Shown piece after piece: positions 11,205-18,642 of a DNA stretch of 64,000 nucleotides (within the stretch, counting starts at the first letter, position 1; each line of letters opens with the position of its first letter). The translations under genes were made by a program, and so were the position numbers. The DNA is taken from assembly GCF_029531655.1 (NCBI RefSeq), contig NZ_JANRMI010000003.1, forward strand, positions 62,001-126,000, in the 5' to 3' direction. Origin of the DNA: Bdellovibrio svalbardensis (GTDB lineage Bacteria > Bdellovibrionota > Bdellovibrionia > Bdellovibrionales > Bdellovibrionaceae). The notes below the pieces were generated by a model. It did not search any database. It was not told where the DNA came from and saw only the letters and a list, made by a program, of their open reading frames with translations.

Positions 11205-11510
11205 CTATTGTTCTGGAAAAACAAAAACTAGGTCGTGCTCGCCGGCCAGATCTAATTTATCGCGAGCTTGGCGCTCAATAAAGGCTGGATCTTTGGCTTG
11301 TTTAAGTTGCCCTTGAAGGTCGCCAATGCCAGCGCGGGTCTGATTGATTTCATCTTGAATGTGAGCATAATCCCGATGAAGACCCCAAAGTCTCCAGAGA
11401 TTGCCATTAAGGACGATTGAAACACCGAATACCATAAGGCAGAGAACGGCAACTTTTCCTGGATGATTAAGAAATCTGCGAAGGCCTAAGGCAAACTGAG
11501 TGTATGACAT
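11205..11510 (-). CDS. ftsB: FtsB/DivIC-family cell-division protein
   Basis: 101 residues with a cytoplasmic N-terminus of ~18 residues, one membrane segment (~19-38) and a periplasmic coiled coil (~45-75). The family ending (DPAFIERQARDKLDLAGEHD) is followed by VFVFPEQ. FtsB/DivIC links FtsL and FtsQ in the divisome. The gene is directly downstream of eno, the same neighbour ftsB has in E. coli, which supports the call. A 9-bp hairpin lies in the 84-nt gap between them. Confidence 0.88.
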   Translation of the reverse strand: MSYTQFALGLRRFLNHPGKVAVLCLMVFGVSIVLNGNLWRLWGLHRDYAHIQDEINQTRAGIGDLQGQLKQAKDPAFIERQARDKLDLAGEHDLVFVFPEQ

Positions 11511-11521
11511 GGATTAAGTTT

Positions 11522-11545
11522 AGCCACCTCATCGTAGAGGTGGCT
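11522..11545 (-). promoter_or_regulatory. hairpin between eno and ftsB
   Basis: AGCCACCTC, a 6-nt loop and GAGGTGGCT form a perfect 9-bp stem ending 11 nt upstream of the ftsB ATG. There is no T-run in the direction of transcription, so processing, attenuation or translation control is as likely as termination. Confidence 0.5.
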
Positions 11546-11594
11546 AGTCCAGTTCCGCACTTACAAAAACCAGTGCGCTTTTTCAAGCGTGGGC

Positions 11595-12863
11595 TTATCT
11601 AAAAGCTGCTTTATCCCAGTAAACGCCCATACCGCCTAGATCTTCTTCGATGCGAAGAAGTTGGTTGTACTTCGCGGTTCTTTCACCACGGCACAGACTT
11701 CCCGTTTTGATTTGATGACAGTTCAAAGCAACTGACAAATCTGCGATCGTTACGTCTTCAGTTTCGCCAGAGCGATGAGACATCACAGTTTTGTATTTGT
11801 ATCTTTGTGCCAAATTCACCGCTTCGAACGTTTCTGTCAAAGTACCGATTTGGTTTACTTTCACTAACAAGGCATTGGCTGCTTTTTTCTCAAGACCTTG
11901 GCGGATGCGTTTTGGATTTGTCACGAACAAATCATCGCCCACCAATTGCATTGTTGAACCCATTTGCGCCGTTGCTGCCACCCATGAATCCCAGTCATCT
12001 TCAGAGAAACCATCTTCGATAGAAATAAGTGGATATCTTTCCGCCCAGTTTTTGTAGATGCCAAGAAGTTCAGAAGGAGCGATTTTGCTGTTTTCCCAAG
12101 TGTATTTGCCATCTTTGAAAAGCTCGGTAGAAGCAACGTCCAAAGCCAAGAAGACATTTTGACCTGGATCGTATCCAGCATCAACGATCGCATTCATGAC
12201 CAAATCAAGTGCTTCTTGATTTGAACCCAATTTCGGAGCGAAACCACCTTCGTCACCTACTGCCGTCGAGAAACCTTTTTTGCCCAAGATTTTTTTAAGA
12301 GTGTGGAAGATCTCGGCACCCGCACGAAGTGATTCCGCGTAAGAGTTGTTCACCGTTGGTACGATCATGAACTCTTGAACGTCCAAACCATTGTTGGCGT
12401 GTGCGCCACCGTTAAGCACGTTCATCAATGGAACTGGCAAGCGGCAAGCTTGAGAGCCACCTACGTAACGATACAACGGCAAATTGCTGTCAGCGGCTGC
12501 GGCTTTCGCAACTGCCAAAGAAACACCCAAGATCGCATTGGCGCCCAAGTTGGCTTTGTTTTCTGAGCCATCCAGTTCGCGAAGAATTTTATCGATGTAA
12601 ACTTGTTCTGTGACTTGCAAACCCAAAAGTTCAGGCGCAATTTTTTCACGAACGTTATCAACAGCTTTGTAAACACCTTTACCCAAGAATCGTTTTGCGT
12701 CGCCATCACGAAGCTCATAGGCTTCATGGGCACCTGTAGAGGCACCAGATGGAACTGCGGCGCGACCGATATTTCCCTCAGCAGTTGTCACTTCAACTTC
12801 CACTGTTGGATTTCCACGGCTGTCCAAGATTTCACGGGATACGAGGCTGATAATTTCAGACAT
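11595..12863 (-). CDS. eno: enolase
   Basis: Converts 2-phosphoglycerate to phosphoenolpyruvate, and is also a degradosome partner in some bacteria. The 422 residues match the family. Visible signatures are [66 protein letters not shown] and SHRSGETED. The start overlaps the end of the upstream coiled-coil gene by 8 nt, with GAAGGA as SD, so the two are probably translated in a coupled way. ftsB follows downstream. Confidence 0.98.
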   Translation of the reverse strand: MSEIISLVSREILDSRGNPTVEVEVTTAEGNIGRAAVPSGASTGAHEAYELRDGDAKRFLGKGVYKAVDNVREKIAPELLGLQVTEQVYIDKILRELDGSENKANLGANAILGVSLAVAKAAAADSNLPLYRYVGGSQACRLPVPLMNVLNGGAHANNGLDVQEFMIVPTVNNSYAESLRAGAEIFHTLKKILGKKGFSTAVGDEGGFAPKLGSNQEALDLVMNAIVDAGYDPGQNVFLALDVASTELFKDGKYTWENSKIAPSELLGIYKNWAERYPLISIEDGFSEDDWDSWVAATAQMGSTMQLVGDDLFVTNPKRIRQGLEKKAANALLVKVNQIGTLTETFEAVNLAQRYKYKTVMSHRSGETEDVTIADLSVALNCHQIKTGSLCRGERTAKYNQLLRIEEDLGGMGVYWDKAAFR

Positions 12864-13890
12864 GATGATTTCCTTCTTTCTCGGCGTTTTTATGATTCAT
12901 TTTTTTAACCAATTCCATGCTTTCGAAAACAGTGCGCGGGTACTGCGTTTTCACGAACTCCCAATCAACACGTCTCATCGCCTCTTTCACAGCCGGAGTC
13001 ATTTTCCCCTGAGCCGCAAGCATGGTGATGAGTTGCTGTGCGCGAACCATGTAATCGTGCATGCGTGCCAGGTTTTGATTCAAAACATAACCTGGAGACT
13101 CGCTATCAAAATTCAGATGCGACAAAGTTCCTTCGTGCGGAATGAGCGAATTTTTTGCAGTAGGAATATCGGCAGCTTCAAGTCCGCCGGCAAGCTGAAC
13201 TTTTTGCTTTTCATTGTCGCGGATCTTCTCTTCCAGATCGCCGACGTACTTTTGCAAATCTTCACGCTCACGCTGAGTCTTTTGCAAATCGTCGATCAAA
13301 CTTTGGAACAACTCTGGGCTGACTTGATGGCCAACGCGTTCGCCGCTTTCACTGAAAATAGATTTCTGCTCAGTCGACCAATTCAATTTTAAATTGATCC
13401 CCGTCCATTCACAGCGCGCAGGTGGCTGACCGACGTAGACTGGCAAAGATTCAAAAGCCGCTTTAAGGTAAGTCGTTACCAGAGGATATTGTTCTGCCGG
13501 CAAGGGCAGATCGAACGAGATACTCACTTCATCGCGACGGAGGTTTTCAATCGGTGGTTTTGGCGAAATAAAATATGAAAGAAACTGCTCGGGCTGATTA
13601 AAGATTTCCTGCGGGCGAGGCATCATGCGCAGAACGCTGTCCAACACTCCCCAAGCACGAAGCTCCGGTCCGTTGTGACCGGCCCTTTGCAAAACATCAC
13701 CATCTTTTTTCAGTGGCAGGCGCAAAGCCATTTCCAGGAATTGCTCCATATCAGGAGCCGAGATCCAGTAAGAAGAATCGCGCAACAGTTCGACAGACAA
13801 ATGTGTCTGCTCATAGAGAGGTGTAAGGTCTTCACCTTGCTCCTCAAGAACGGTCAAAACTGCGTTTGTAATCTTACAACTAAAATGCAC
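12856..13890 (-). CDS. coiled-coil protein with an AraC-arabinose-domain-like N-terminus, unknown function
   Basis: 344 residues from a GTG start with a weak SD. Residues 1-180 ([20 protein letters not shown] ... [20 protein letters not shown]) resemble the ligand-sensing N-terminal domain found in some AraC regulators and sensor kinases. A helical coiled coil runs at about 200-240 ([19 protein letters not shown]). The C-terminal helical part contains [13 protein letters not shown]. No DNA-binding or kinase domain is visible, so it may be a stand-alone sensor or scaffold. It overlaps eno by 8 nt. The domain comparison is tentative. Confidence 0.6.
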   Translation of the reverse strand: MHFSCKITNAVLTVLEEQGEDLTPLYEQTHLSVELLRDSSYWISAPDMEQFLEMALRLPLKKDGDVLQRAGHNGPELRAWGVLDSVLRMMPRPQEIFNQPEQFLSYFISPKPPIENLRRDEVSISFDLPLPAEQYPLVTTYLKAAFESLPVYVGQPPARCEWTGINLKLNWSTEQKSIFSESGERVGHQVSPELFQSLIDDLQKTQREREDLQKYVGDLEEKIRDNEKQKVQLAGGLEAADIPTAKNSLIPHEGTLSHLNFDSESPGYVLNQNLARMHDYMVRAQQLITMLAAQGKMTPAVKEAMRRVDWEFVKTQYPRTVFESMELVKKMNHKNAEKEGNHHV

Positions 13891-13955
13891 GTTTTCGTCT
13901 TAGCGTACTTCGCATGCCATTGATATAACTATATTATGCAAAAACTCAGAAATCA

Positions 13956-13968
13956 GGTACGCCGTACC
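13956..13968. repeat. GGTACG-C-CGTACC palindrome
   Basis: A perfect 6+6 palindrome with one central base, followed by TTTTT, in the gap between two minus-strand genes. The same core with a central G recurs at 18629-18641. Confidence 0.7.
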
Positions 13969-14046
13969 TTTTTGAGGCTCAGTGCATCATTCGCCCGAGA
14001 AAGTCCTCGGATTTAGGAGTGAACACTTGGAAAATGACGCAGCGTA

Positions 14047-14078
14047 GACCCAAAAAGATGACAGGCACCTTTTTGGTC
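14047..14078 (-). repeat. hairpin containing a degenerate GGTGCC-type palindrome, downstream of cpaF
   Basis: GACC-C-AAAAAG pairs with CTTTTT-GGTC (one bulge) around GATGACAGGCACC, a degraded form of the GGTGCCAGGCACC palindrome at 18588. It lies 32 nt beyond the ATPase stop and may end its transcript, although there is no T-run outside the stem. Confidence 0.45.
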
Positions 14079-14109
14079 CTTGGAGCGCAGCTTACCTGCG
14101 CGACCAATA

Positions 14110-15222
14110 TTAAGCGGCTTGGGGTTTACTGAATTTAGATTTTGGGAATGGGAGCTTGTTGTCGATGATTTCTTCCATGAAGGTTGGAATGTTGCCTGTG
14201 GCTTCCAACTTTCCTTCGAGGGTTCCATCGGGACGGCGCACCAAACGACTGAGCTCGAATATTGGAACGACATCGTAACTGCCATCTGGCAAGAAACCAC
14301 GGACTTCACTGATGGCGCCAATGCGGCGCGAACCGTCACCGTAGCGGGAAATTTGCACAATGATATCGATTGCGGATGAGACCTGCTGGCGCAAAGCTTT
14401 TTCACTGACTTTGCCATCGCCGCCTTGAGCTAATGCTTCCAAACGAACGATCGCGTCTTCGGGAGTGTTCGCATGCACTGTACCCATACAGCCTTTATGA
14501 CCAGTATTCATCGCGTTGAGAAGTTCGAGGGCCTCGCCAGAGCGAACCTCCCCGACGATGATGCGATCCGGGCGCAGACGAAGTGCACTCTTAACAAGAT
14601 CCTTAATCGTGACTTCACCTTTTCCCATCGCATCGGCCATGCGAGTTTCAAACATCACCAAGTGATCATAATCAATTTGCAACTCTGAAGAGTCTTCGAT
14701 CACAAGAACGCGTTGGCCTTTGGGAATTCTTGAACAGAGCAATGACAACAAAGTGGTTTTACCAGAACCGGTACCACCACTCACGATCACGTTCTTACCC
14801 AAGAACATACAGATGTCCATGAAGCGGGCTCCGTCTTCAGAGATCGTTCCAAATTTAATATAATCAGTGAAACTGATTTTTGTATTAGTGAATTTACGAA
14901 TGCTCAGAGTCGTTCCCTTGCGTGAGCAAGGAGGAATGACCGCTGCGATACGGGAGCCATCCGGCAAACGCGCATCCAAACGGGGATTTTCATCGTCGAT
15001 ACGACGACCCACACTTTGGGCAATGGAATTGACCGCGGCACGCAAGTCGTCTTCTCCTGGAAAAGTTTCAGCGACTCTTTCGAGCTTACCTTTTCTTTCA
15101 ACGAAAACTTCTTTGGGACCGTTGATGAGAATTTCAGAAACGCCCGGGTCCTCGAGATATTTCGCCACAGGACCCAAATTTTGCATAATGGTCTGTTTAA
15201 AAACGTTCGATTGATCCGACAT
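14110..15222 (-). CDS. cpaF: CpaF/TadA-type secretion ATPase
   Basis: 370-residue hexameric ATPase of the type II/IV secretion superfamily that powers Tad/Flp pilus assembly. The N-terminal domain shows GVSEILINGPKEVFVER (~27-43). Walker A is GGTGSGKT (149-156), followed by an Asp box (VLVIEDSSELQ), Walker B (DRIIVGEVRSGEALELL) and a His box (GTVHANTPEDA). No other Tad gene is seen downstream, so the partner genes are elsewhere or absent. It follows a cupredoxin-like gene and a 92-residue orphan gene on the same strand, with a hairpin repeat 19 nt before its ATG. Confidence 0.9.
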   Translation of the reverse strand: MSDQSNVFKQTIMQNLGPVAKYLEDPGVSEILINGPKEVFVERKGKLERVAETFPGEDDLRAAVNSIAQSVGRRIDDENPRLDARLPDGSRIAAVIPPCSRKGTTLSIRKFTNTKISFTDYIKFGTISEDGARFMDICMFLGKNVIVSGGTGSGKTTLLSLLCSRIPKGQRVLVIEDSSELQIDYDHLVMFETRMADAMGKGEVTIKDLVKSALRLRPDRIIVGEVRSGEALELLNAMNTGHKGCMGTVHANTPEDAIVRLEALAQGGDGKVSEKALRQQVSSAIDIIVQISRYGDGSRRIGAISEVRGFLPDGSYDVVPIFELSRLVRRPDGTLEGKLEATGNIPTFMEEIIDNKLPFPKSKFSKPQAA

Positions 15223-15240
15223 AAATTCCCTCTAAAACAA

Positions 15241-15263
15241 ACACTCCGACCAAGTCGGAGTGT
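15241..15263 (-). repeat. CTACTCC-family hairpin upstream of cpaF
   Basis: ACACTCCGAC, loop of 3, GTCGGAGTGT: a perfect 10-bp stem placed 19 nt upstream of the cpaF start, between two co-directional genes. Member of a family also found at 16052, 18055, 43920, 50586 and 55095. Confidence 0.85.
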
Positions 15264-15275
15264 AGACAAAACAAA

Positions 15276-15794
15276 CTAATTTGAAGCTGGTTTTCTTCCT
15301 GAGGCCGCATTGGCATCAGAGTAGATAATGAACTTTCCCTGCACTGCCGTTTCCGGGCATTGATACGAGAAAATACCATCCGTTTTTGGAGTTACGTTGA
15401 AAACTTTTTGTTCTCCGAAAACAGTGTTGTGATGTTCCGAAAAGGCATCCAGCACGAAGCTGACATTCTTCTCTTTGCCATTCACATTCACGATGTGCAC
15501 ACGATAGTTGTTCCCCTTTTTCAGGCGAACGGTATCAGGAACAAAACCCTTGTCGGTGTTCATGATCACGATATCTTGAGTCGGCTCTACAGAGTCGAAA
15601 ACTTTAGTGAGAATCGAAGCTGATTGATCTTCACGGATGCTTGCTGGGAGACGATCTTCATTGCTGACTTTATCAAATTCAACCTGGCGGCGAGAGAAGT
15701 CCACTTCAAACGCTTGAGCCGTCGCTGCTGATGTCAGAATTACTAAAGCAATCTTAGTGCAAATCTTTACGATCTTGGAATTCACAGAACTCAC
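15276..15794 (-). CDS. exported cupredoxin-like protein
   Basis: The GTG at 15794 follows GGAGG by 6 nt and gives 172 residues; the longer TTG start leaves no room for an SD. A signal peptide (about 28 residues, ending TAQA) precedes a short linker and a C-terminal beta-sandwich of cupredoxin type (VRLKKGNNYRVHIVNVNGKE ... FVLDAF ... GIFSYQCPE ... GKFIIYSD). Candidate copper ligands are two histidines (EHH) and the cysteine in SYQCPE; the usual Met ligand after the Cys is not evident, so metal binding is uncertain. The start overlaps the 92-residue gene by 41 nt. It probably acts in the periplasm alongside the Tad ATPase operon. Confidence 0.7.
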   Translation of the reverse strand: MSSVNSKIVKICTKIALVILTSAATAQAFEVDFSRRQVEFDKVSNEDRLPASIREDQSASILTKVFDSVEPTQDIVIMNTDKGFVPDTVRLKKGNNYRVHIVNVNGKEKNVSFVLDAFSEHHNTVFGEQKVFNVTPKTDGIFSYQCPETAVQGKFIIYSDANAASGRKPASN

Positions 15795-16032
15795 GAGCAA
15801 CCTCCATCGCGATATAATTCACGGATCTTTGATCCATCATGTGAAGTTTCTGAACAAGAAGATCTTTGTCGTTACGGCAACCGTTGATGGTTTGGAAAGC
15901 GTCACTCAAGATTTGTGGGTTCGCCATCATCTCTTTCGTTACTTCGCTCCAGTCAAGTTTCAGAACTGGGTCAATTGCCCCAACAGTGAAAAGCGCATCG
16001 AACATGATTTGTAGGTCGCCTTGTAGAAACAT
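15754..16032 (-). CDS. 92-residue orphan protein upstream of the cupredoxin gene
   Basis: ATG at 16032 with AGGAGG 5-9 nt upstream. The product is helical and acidic, with two cysteines (INGCRND, REFCEFQ), no signal peptide and no membrane segment. Its last 41 nt overlap the next gene in another frame, pointing to coupled translation. A CTACTCC-family hairpin stands 20 nt before the start. No family is recognised. The arrangement small orphan gene, exported protein, CpaF is discussed in the findings. Confidence 0.65.
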   Translation of the reverse strand: MFLQGDLQIMFDALFTVGAIDPVLKLDWSEVTKEMMANPQILSDAFQTINGCRNDKDLLVQKLHMMDQRSVNYIAMEVAREFCEFQDRKDLH

Positions 16033-16051
16033 TGAATCCTCCTAATTGCCT

Positions 16052-16070
16052 ACTCCGACTCTGTCGGAGT
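16052..16070 (-). repeat. CTACTCC-family hairpin upstream of the 92-residue gene
   Basis: ACTCCGAC, TCT, GTCGGAGT: a perfect 8-bp stem 20 nt upstream of the ATG at 16032, flanked by TAC and GTA as in the other members. Confidence 0.85.
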
Positions 16071-16241
16071 GTAAGCAGGCATCCTGCCCGCTTCTTCCAT
16101 GATGTTTATATCGGAAGGAGTTCGTTAGAACTTGAGTCAATTTGAGGCGATTTTCGATGACTTGAGGAGATCTATCGTTTGACGCTAGCCCGTGGTCTGC
16201 GTCGACCAGGGGCCAGGAAAGTGAGGGCGAGTCGAGGGAAA

Positions 16242-16865
16242 TTATTGCTGTTGAGTGGAATTTTCTGCCGATGTTTCTGTCGTTTTTGCCTGCGGCTCTA
16301 CAGGCTGTGACAGAATTTGATTCGCGATTTCAGAAGGAGACACCAAAGATTTCATCATGCGAAGACTTCTTTCATCTTGTGCGCCCTTCGAAATCTCAAG
16401 CTTTGCGTCTCTGATTCTTTCAGCAATCTTCCTCTCAAAACCGTTATCTTTCACCAGCGGTTTGATCTCTGCCAAAAGATTTTCCAGGAAGATGGCATAG
16501 GTCACTTGGACCACCGGTTTAAACGTATTTGGATGCTTCAAGGCTCCAATTGCTTCGTCAGTTAATTGACTGATCGTTTTTTCCCAGGCGTCCAATTCAT
16601 CTAAATTTGAGCGCAGTGGCGCAACAACTTTATCAATCATGTCATCTTCATTGGGCCTTGAGTAAACCGCCTGAAGTGCTTCGCGCAAAGGAATGACCTT
16701 TCCGCTTGATGATTTCTTAGATTCCTTAACTTTGTCGTTCACCAATTTATTGATCTGATCGAGATCCTTAATTGCCAATTGTGAATAGTTAAAAAGCAAA
16801 CCCGCGTTCGCTTGCAGACAAAATACAGTCACCAAACTTGCTAAAATAAAATTTGAATTTTTCAT
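16242..16865 (-). CDS. secreted helical protein, unknown function
   Basis: 207 residues with a clear signal peptide (MKNSNFILASLVTVFCLQANA, cleavage after ANA). The mature protein is predicted helical, with many Lys/Glu, and ends in a Thr/Ser/Gln tail. No motif or cysteine pattern suggests an enzyme. It is on the same strand as the cpaF group but separated from it by 209 nt, so an operon is uncertain. No family is recognised. Confidence 0.65.
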   Translation of the reverse strand: MKNSNFILASLVTVFCLQANAGLLFNYSQLAIKDLDQINKLVNDKVKESKKSSSGKVIPLREALQAVYSRPNEDDMIDKVVAPLRSNLDELDAWEKTISQLTDEAIGALKHPNTFKPVVQVTYAIFLENLLAEIKPLVKDNGFERKIAERIRDAKLEISKGAQDERSLRMMKSLVSPSEIANQILSQPVEPQAKTTETSAENSTQQQ

Positions 16866-16905
16866 ACCAATCAGTCTAAAGGGTACGGTGGGCCGAGCAA
16901 GTCCA

Positions 16906-17024
16906 GAGTGACACGAAGAGGGGCTTCTCCGCTCAGACAGTCCTCGCTCGTGTCTTCACTGGATCTTTTTGAGATTCTTTGGCTCGCTGCGGAACTCGCT
17001 CCGAAGCCCCTCTTCGCGTCACTC
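16906..17024. repeat. 22-bp inverted repeat with 75-nt spacer
   Basis: Left arm 16906-16927 and right arm 17003-17024 are complementary at 21 of 22 positions (GAGTGACRCGAAGAGGG at the outer part, then GCTTC). The element fills much of the 326-nt gap between divergent genes (minus start at 16865, plus start at 17192). Two short ORFs over it look fortuitous. It could fold as a long stem or mark the ends of a small element. Confidence 0.75.
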
Positions 17025-17191
17025 TTGATTGGGTCCTAGTACCTGGCGTGTTTGAGGCGAATTGGGAGGGGGAAATCACGTTAACTGGACTTTGGTTGGG
17101 GTTGTTTTTTTGTTTTCTCGGGGTTCTTTTTGGTGTCAAATGTAGTGGCTTTTGTTTTTGTACAATTTAAATTTCCATCTTGGAGGAAAAT

Positions 17192-17983
17192 TTGAAAGCA
17201 TTTAAGTTTTTGGGTCTCTCTGTGTTGGCACTTTCGCTTGCGAACTGTGCTCCTTCTGCAAAACAACTAAAAGAAGCTGTTGAAAAAGATCCTAGCATCG
17301 TTTTCGCTGCGATCGAAAAAGCTCCTGAGCAATTCATTGAAGTAGTTAACAAAGCTGCTCAAAACGCTCAAAAGCAAGCTCAAGAAAAAGCTGTTGCTGA
17401 AGAATCTAAGAAGCGTGACGAGGAGTTCAAAAATCCTTTGAAACCGGTTATTGAAGAAGACCGCGTTATCATGGGCGTGAAAGACGCAAAAATCACAATC
17501 GTTGAGTACTCTGACTTTGAGTGCCCATACTGCTCTAAAGGTTATGCAACTGTTGAAGAAGTTTTGAAAGCTTACCCTAAAGACGTACGCGTAGTTTATA
17601 AGCACTTGCCTTTGGATTTCCATCCTATGGCGATGCCTGCGGCTCGTTACTTCGAAGCACTTGCAATGCAAGACCACGCAAAAGCTGAGAAGTTCTATCA
17701 CCAAATCTTCGAGAACCAAGGCGAACTTCGTTCTAAAAAAGAAGGTTTGTTGAAAGATACTGCTAAAAAAGTTGGCGCGGACATGAAACGTCTTGAAAAA
17801 GATTTGAAAGACGAAAAAATCACAAAGCGTATCGAAGCTGACATGGAAGAAGCTCGTAAATTCAACTTCTCTGGTACTCCAGGGTTCTTGATCAACGGTG
17901 TTTCTCTTCGTGGTGCTTACCCATTCTCTGAGTTCAAAGACATCATCGACCGTCAATTGGGCGTTGAAAAACCTAAAAATTAG
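17192..17983 (+). CDS. DsbA-like thioredoxin-fold lipoprotein
   Basis: The TTG at 17192 is 5 nt after GGAGG; the upstream TTG at 17180 would put the SD inside the gene. The 263 residues start with a signal peptide and lipobox SLANC (Cys19). A helical, charged linker runs to ~90. A thioredoxin domain with inserted helices has the active site FECPYC (Cys111, Cys114) and the cis-proline loop SGTPGFLIN. It is likely a periplasmic, membrane-anchored disulfide oxidoreductase or isomerase. The codons are dominated by A/T-ending forms (GCT, GAA, AAA), unlike its neighbours, which suggests strong expression. A strong terminator follows. Confidence 0.88.
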   Translation: MKAFKFLGLSVLALSLANCAPSAKQLKEAVEKDPSIVFAAIEKAPEQFIEVVNKAAQNAQKQAQEKAVAEESKKRDEEFKNPLKPVIEEDRVIMGVKDAKITIVEYSDFECPYCSKGYATVEEVLKAYPKDVRVVYKHLPLDFHPMAMPAARYFEALAMQDHAKAEKFYHQIFENQGELRSKKEGLLKDTAKKVGADMKRLEKDLKDEKITKRIEADMEEARKFNFSGTPGFLINGVSLRGAYPFSEFKDIIDRQLGVEKPKN

Positions 17984-18015
17984 TAGTGAGTTTTTAGAAA
18001 AATTCGGGAATAATG

Positions 18016-18049
18016 AACCCACAATTCGCAAGGATTGTGGGTTTTTTTT
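18016..18049 (+). terminator. rho-independent terminator of the DsbA-like gene
   Basis: AACCCACAAT, an 8-nt loop and ATTGTGGGTT run into eight T residues. Confidence 0.95.
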
Positions 18050-18054
18050 ACCCT

Positions 18055-18073
18055 ACTCCAGGAATACCGGAGT
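18055..18073 (+). repeat. CTACTCC-family hairpin upstream of the HEPN-like gene
   Basis: CTACTCC and GGAGTGTAG flank a short imperfect inner stem (GG-AATA-CC with one bulge). It lies 23 nt upstream of the GTG at 18097, directly after the terminator of the previous gene. This is the most degenerate member of the family. Confidence 0.65.
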
Positions 18074-18096
18074 GTAGATCTTAAAAGGAGTTCATC

Positions 18097-18483
18097 GTGA
18101 GCGTTTCCCAAGCTAAATCTCTAATCCTTAAGGCTCAGGACAATATCGAAACTGCTAAAAACAATCTTGGCGATGACAAACAACACGATATTGCTGGCTA
18201 CAACCTGGCTCAAGCCTGTGAACTTTTCTTGAAGTCCTTGTTGGAAATGCGCGAACTTGAATATCCGCACGATGAAGACGGACATGATCTTGACACCTTG
18301 ATGTCAATTCTTGAAGAAGAAGGCATGGCTGAAATCTCCTCTCATGCAGATATTATTGAGCTGACTCCTTACAATAATGCGAGCGCACACATCAGACCGG
18401 ATGAGCGCTTGAATTTGAAAGAGTATCTTTCACAAACCGAAGACCTTAAAAAATTGGTCGGCGATCAACTTAAACTTTTCTAA
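18097..18483 (+). CDS. HEPN-like domain protein
   Basis: 128 residues from a GTG with AAAGGAG 6 nt upstream. The helical pattern SQAKSLILKAQDNIETAKNN ... DIAGYNLAQACELFLKSLLE ... HDLDTLMSILEEEG is that of HEPN domains. The RxxxxH catalytic motif typical of HEPN ribonucleases is not seen; the C-terminal half has SAHIRPDERLN instead. No MNT nucleotidyltransferase partner is adjacent, so a classical MNT-HEPN toxin pair is unlikely. It is a single-gene unit between two terminators. Confidence 0.65.
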   Translation: MSVSQAKSLILKAQDNIETAKNNLGDDKQHDIAGYNLAQACELFLKSLLEMRELEYPHDEDGHDLDTLMSILEEEGMAEISSHADIIELTPYNNASAHIRPDERLNLKEYLSQTEDLKKLVGDQLKLF

Positions 18484-18509
18484 TTTCATTTTCTCGAAAA
18501 TTAAAAATA

Positions 18510-18541
18510 AAAAAGCTGACTCCACAAAGTCAGCTTTTTTT
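18510..18541 (+). terminator. rho-independent terminator of the HEPN-like gene
   Basis: AAAAGCTGACT, loop CCACAA, AGTCAGCTTTT continues into a T-run; the A-run on the other side makes it potentially bidirectional. Confidence 0.93.
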
Positions 18542-18577
18542 ATTTCAAGCCCTCACTCTCCGTCCTGACGCTCTCTG

Positions 18578-18610
18578 TGAAGCAAAAGGTGCCAGGCACC
18601 ATTTGCTTCA
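18578..18610. repeat. 33-bp near-perfect palindrome around GGTGCC-A-GGCACC
   Basis: The core GGTGCCAGGCACC (18588-18600) is extended outward by TGAAGCAAAA on the left and ATTTGCTTCA on the right; 15 of 16 positions of the two arms pair. It lies in the gap between convergent genes. Confidence 0.8.
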
Positions 18611-18628
18611 CGCGCGGCATCGCAAAAA

Positions 18629-18641
18629 GGTACGGCGTACC
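18629..18641. repeat. GGTACG-G-CGTACC palindrome at the end of the L,D-transpeptidase-like gene
   Basis: With flanks it reads AAAGGTACGGCGTACCTTT, a perfect 19-bp palindrome around one base. It abuts the stop codon (18643-18645). Related to the copy at 13956. Confidence 0.8.
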
Positions 18642-18642
18642 T

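Noticed and set aside
13935-14015. 26-codon ORF starting MQKLRNQVRRTF
   Set aside because: Runs through the GGTACG palindrome, has no SD and no conservation signal visible.
16933-17170. Two short ORFs over the long inverted repeat (16933-17139 minus, 16979-17170 plus)
   Set aside because: Low-complexity products (Pro/Arg/Thr or Gly/Phe), no SD, overlapping each other and the repeat; explained better as non-coding.
17267-18031. 254-codon minus-strand ORF opposite the DsbA-like gene
   Set aside because: Its length results from the strongly biased codons of the DsbA-like gene on the other strand; its composition (Phe, Arg, Asn) is not protein-like, and it runs through a terminator.
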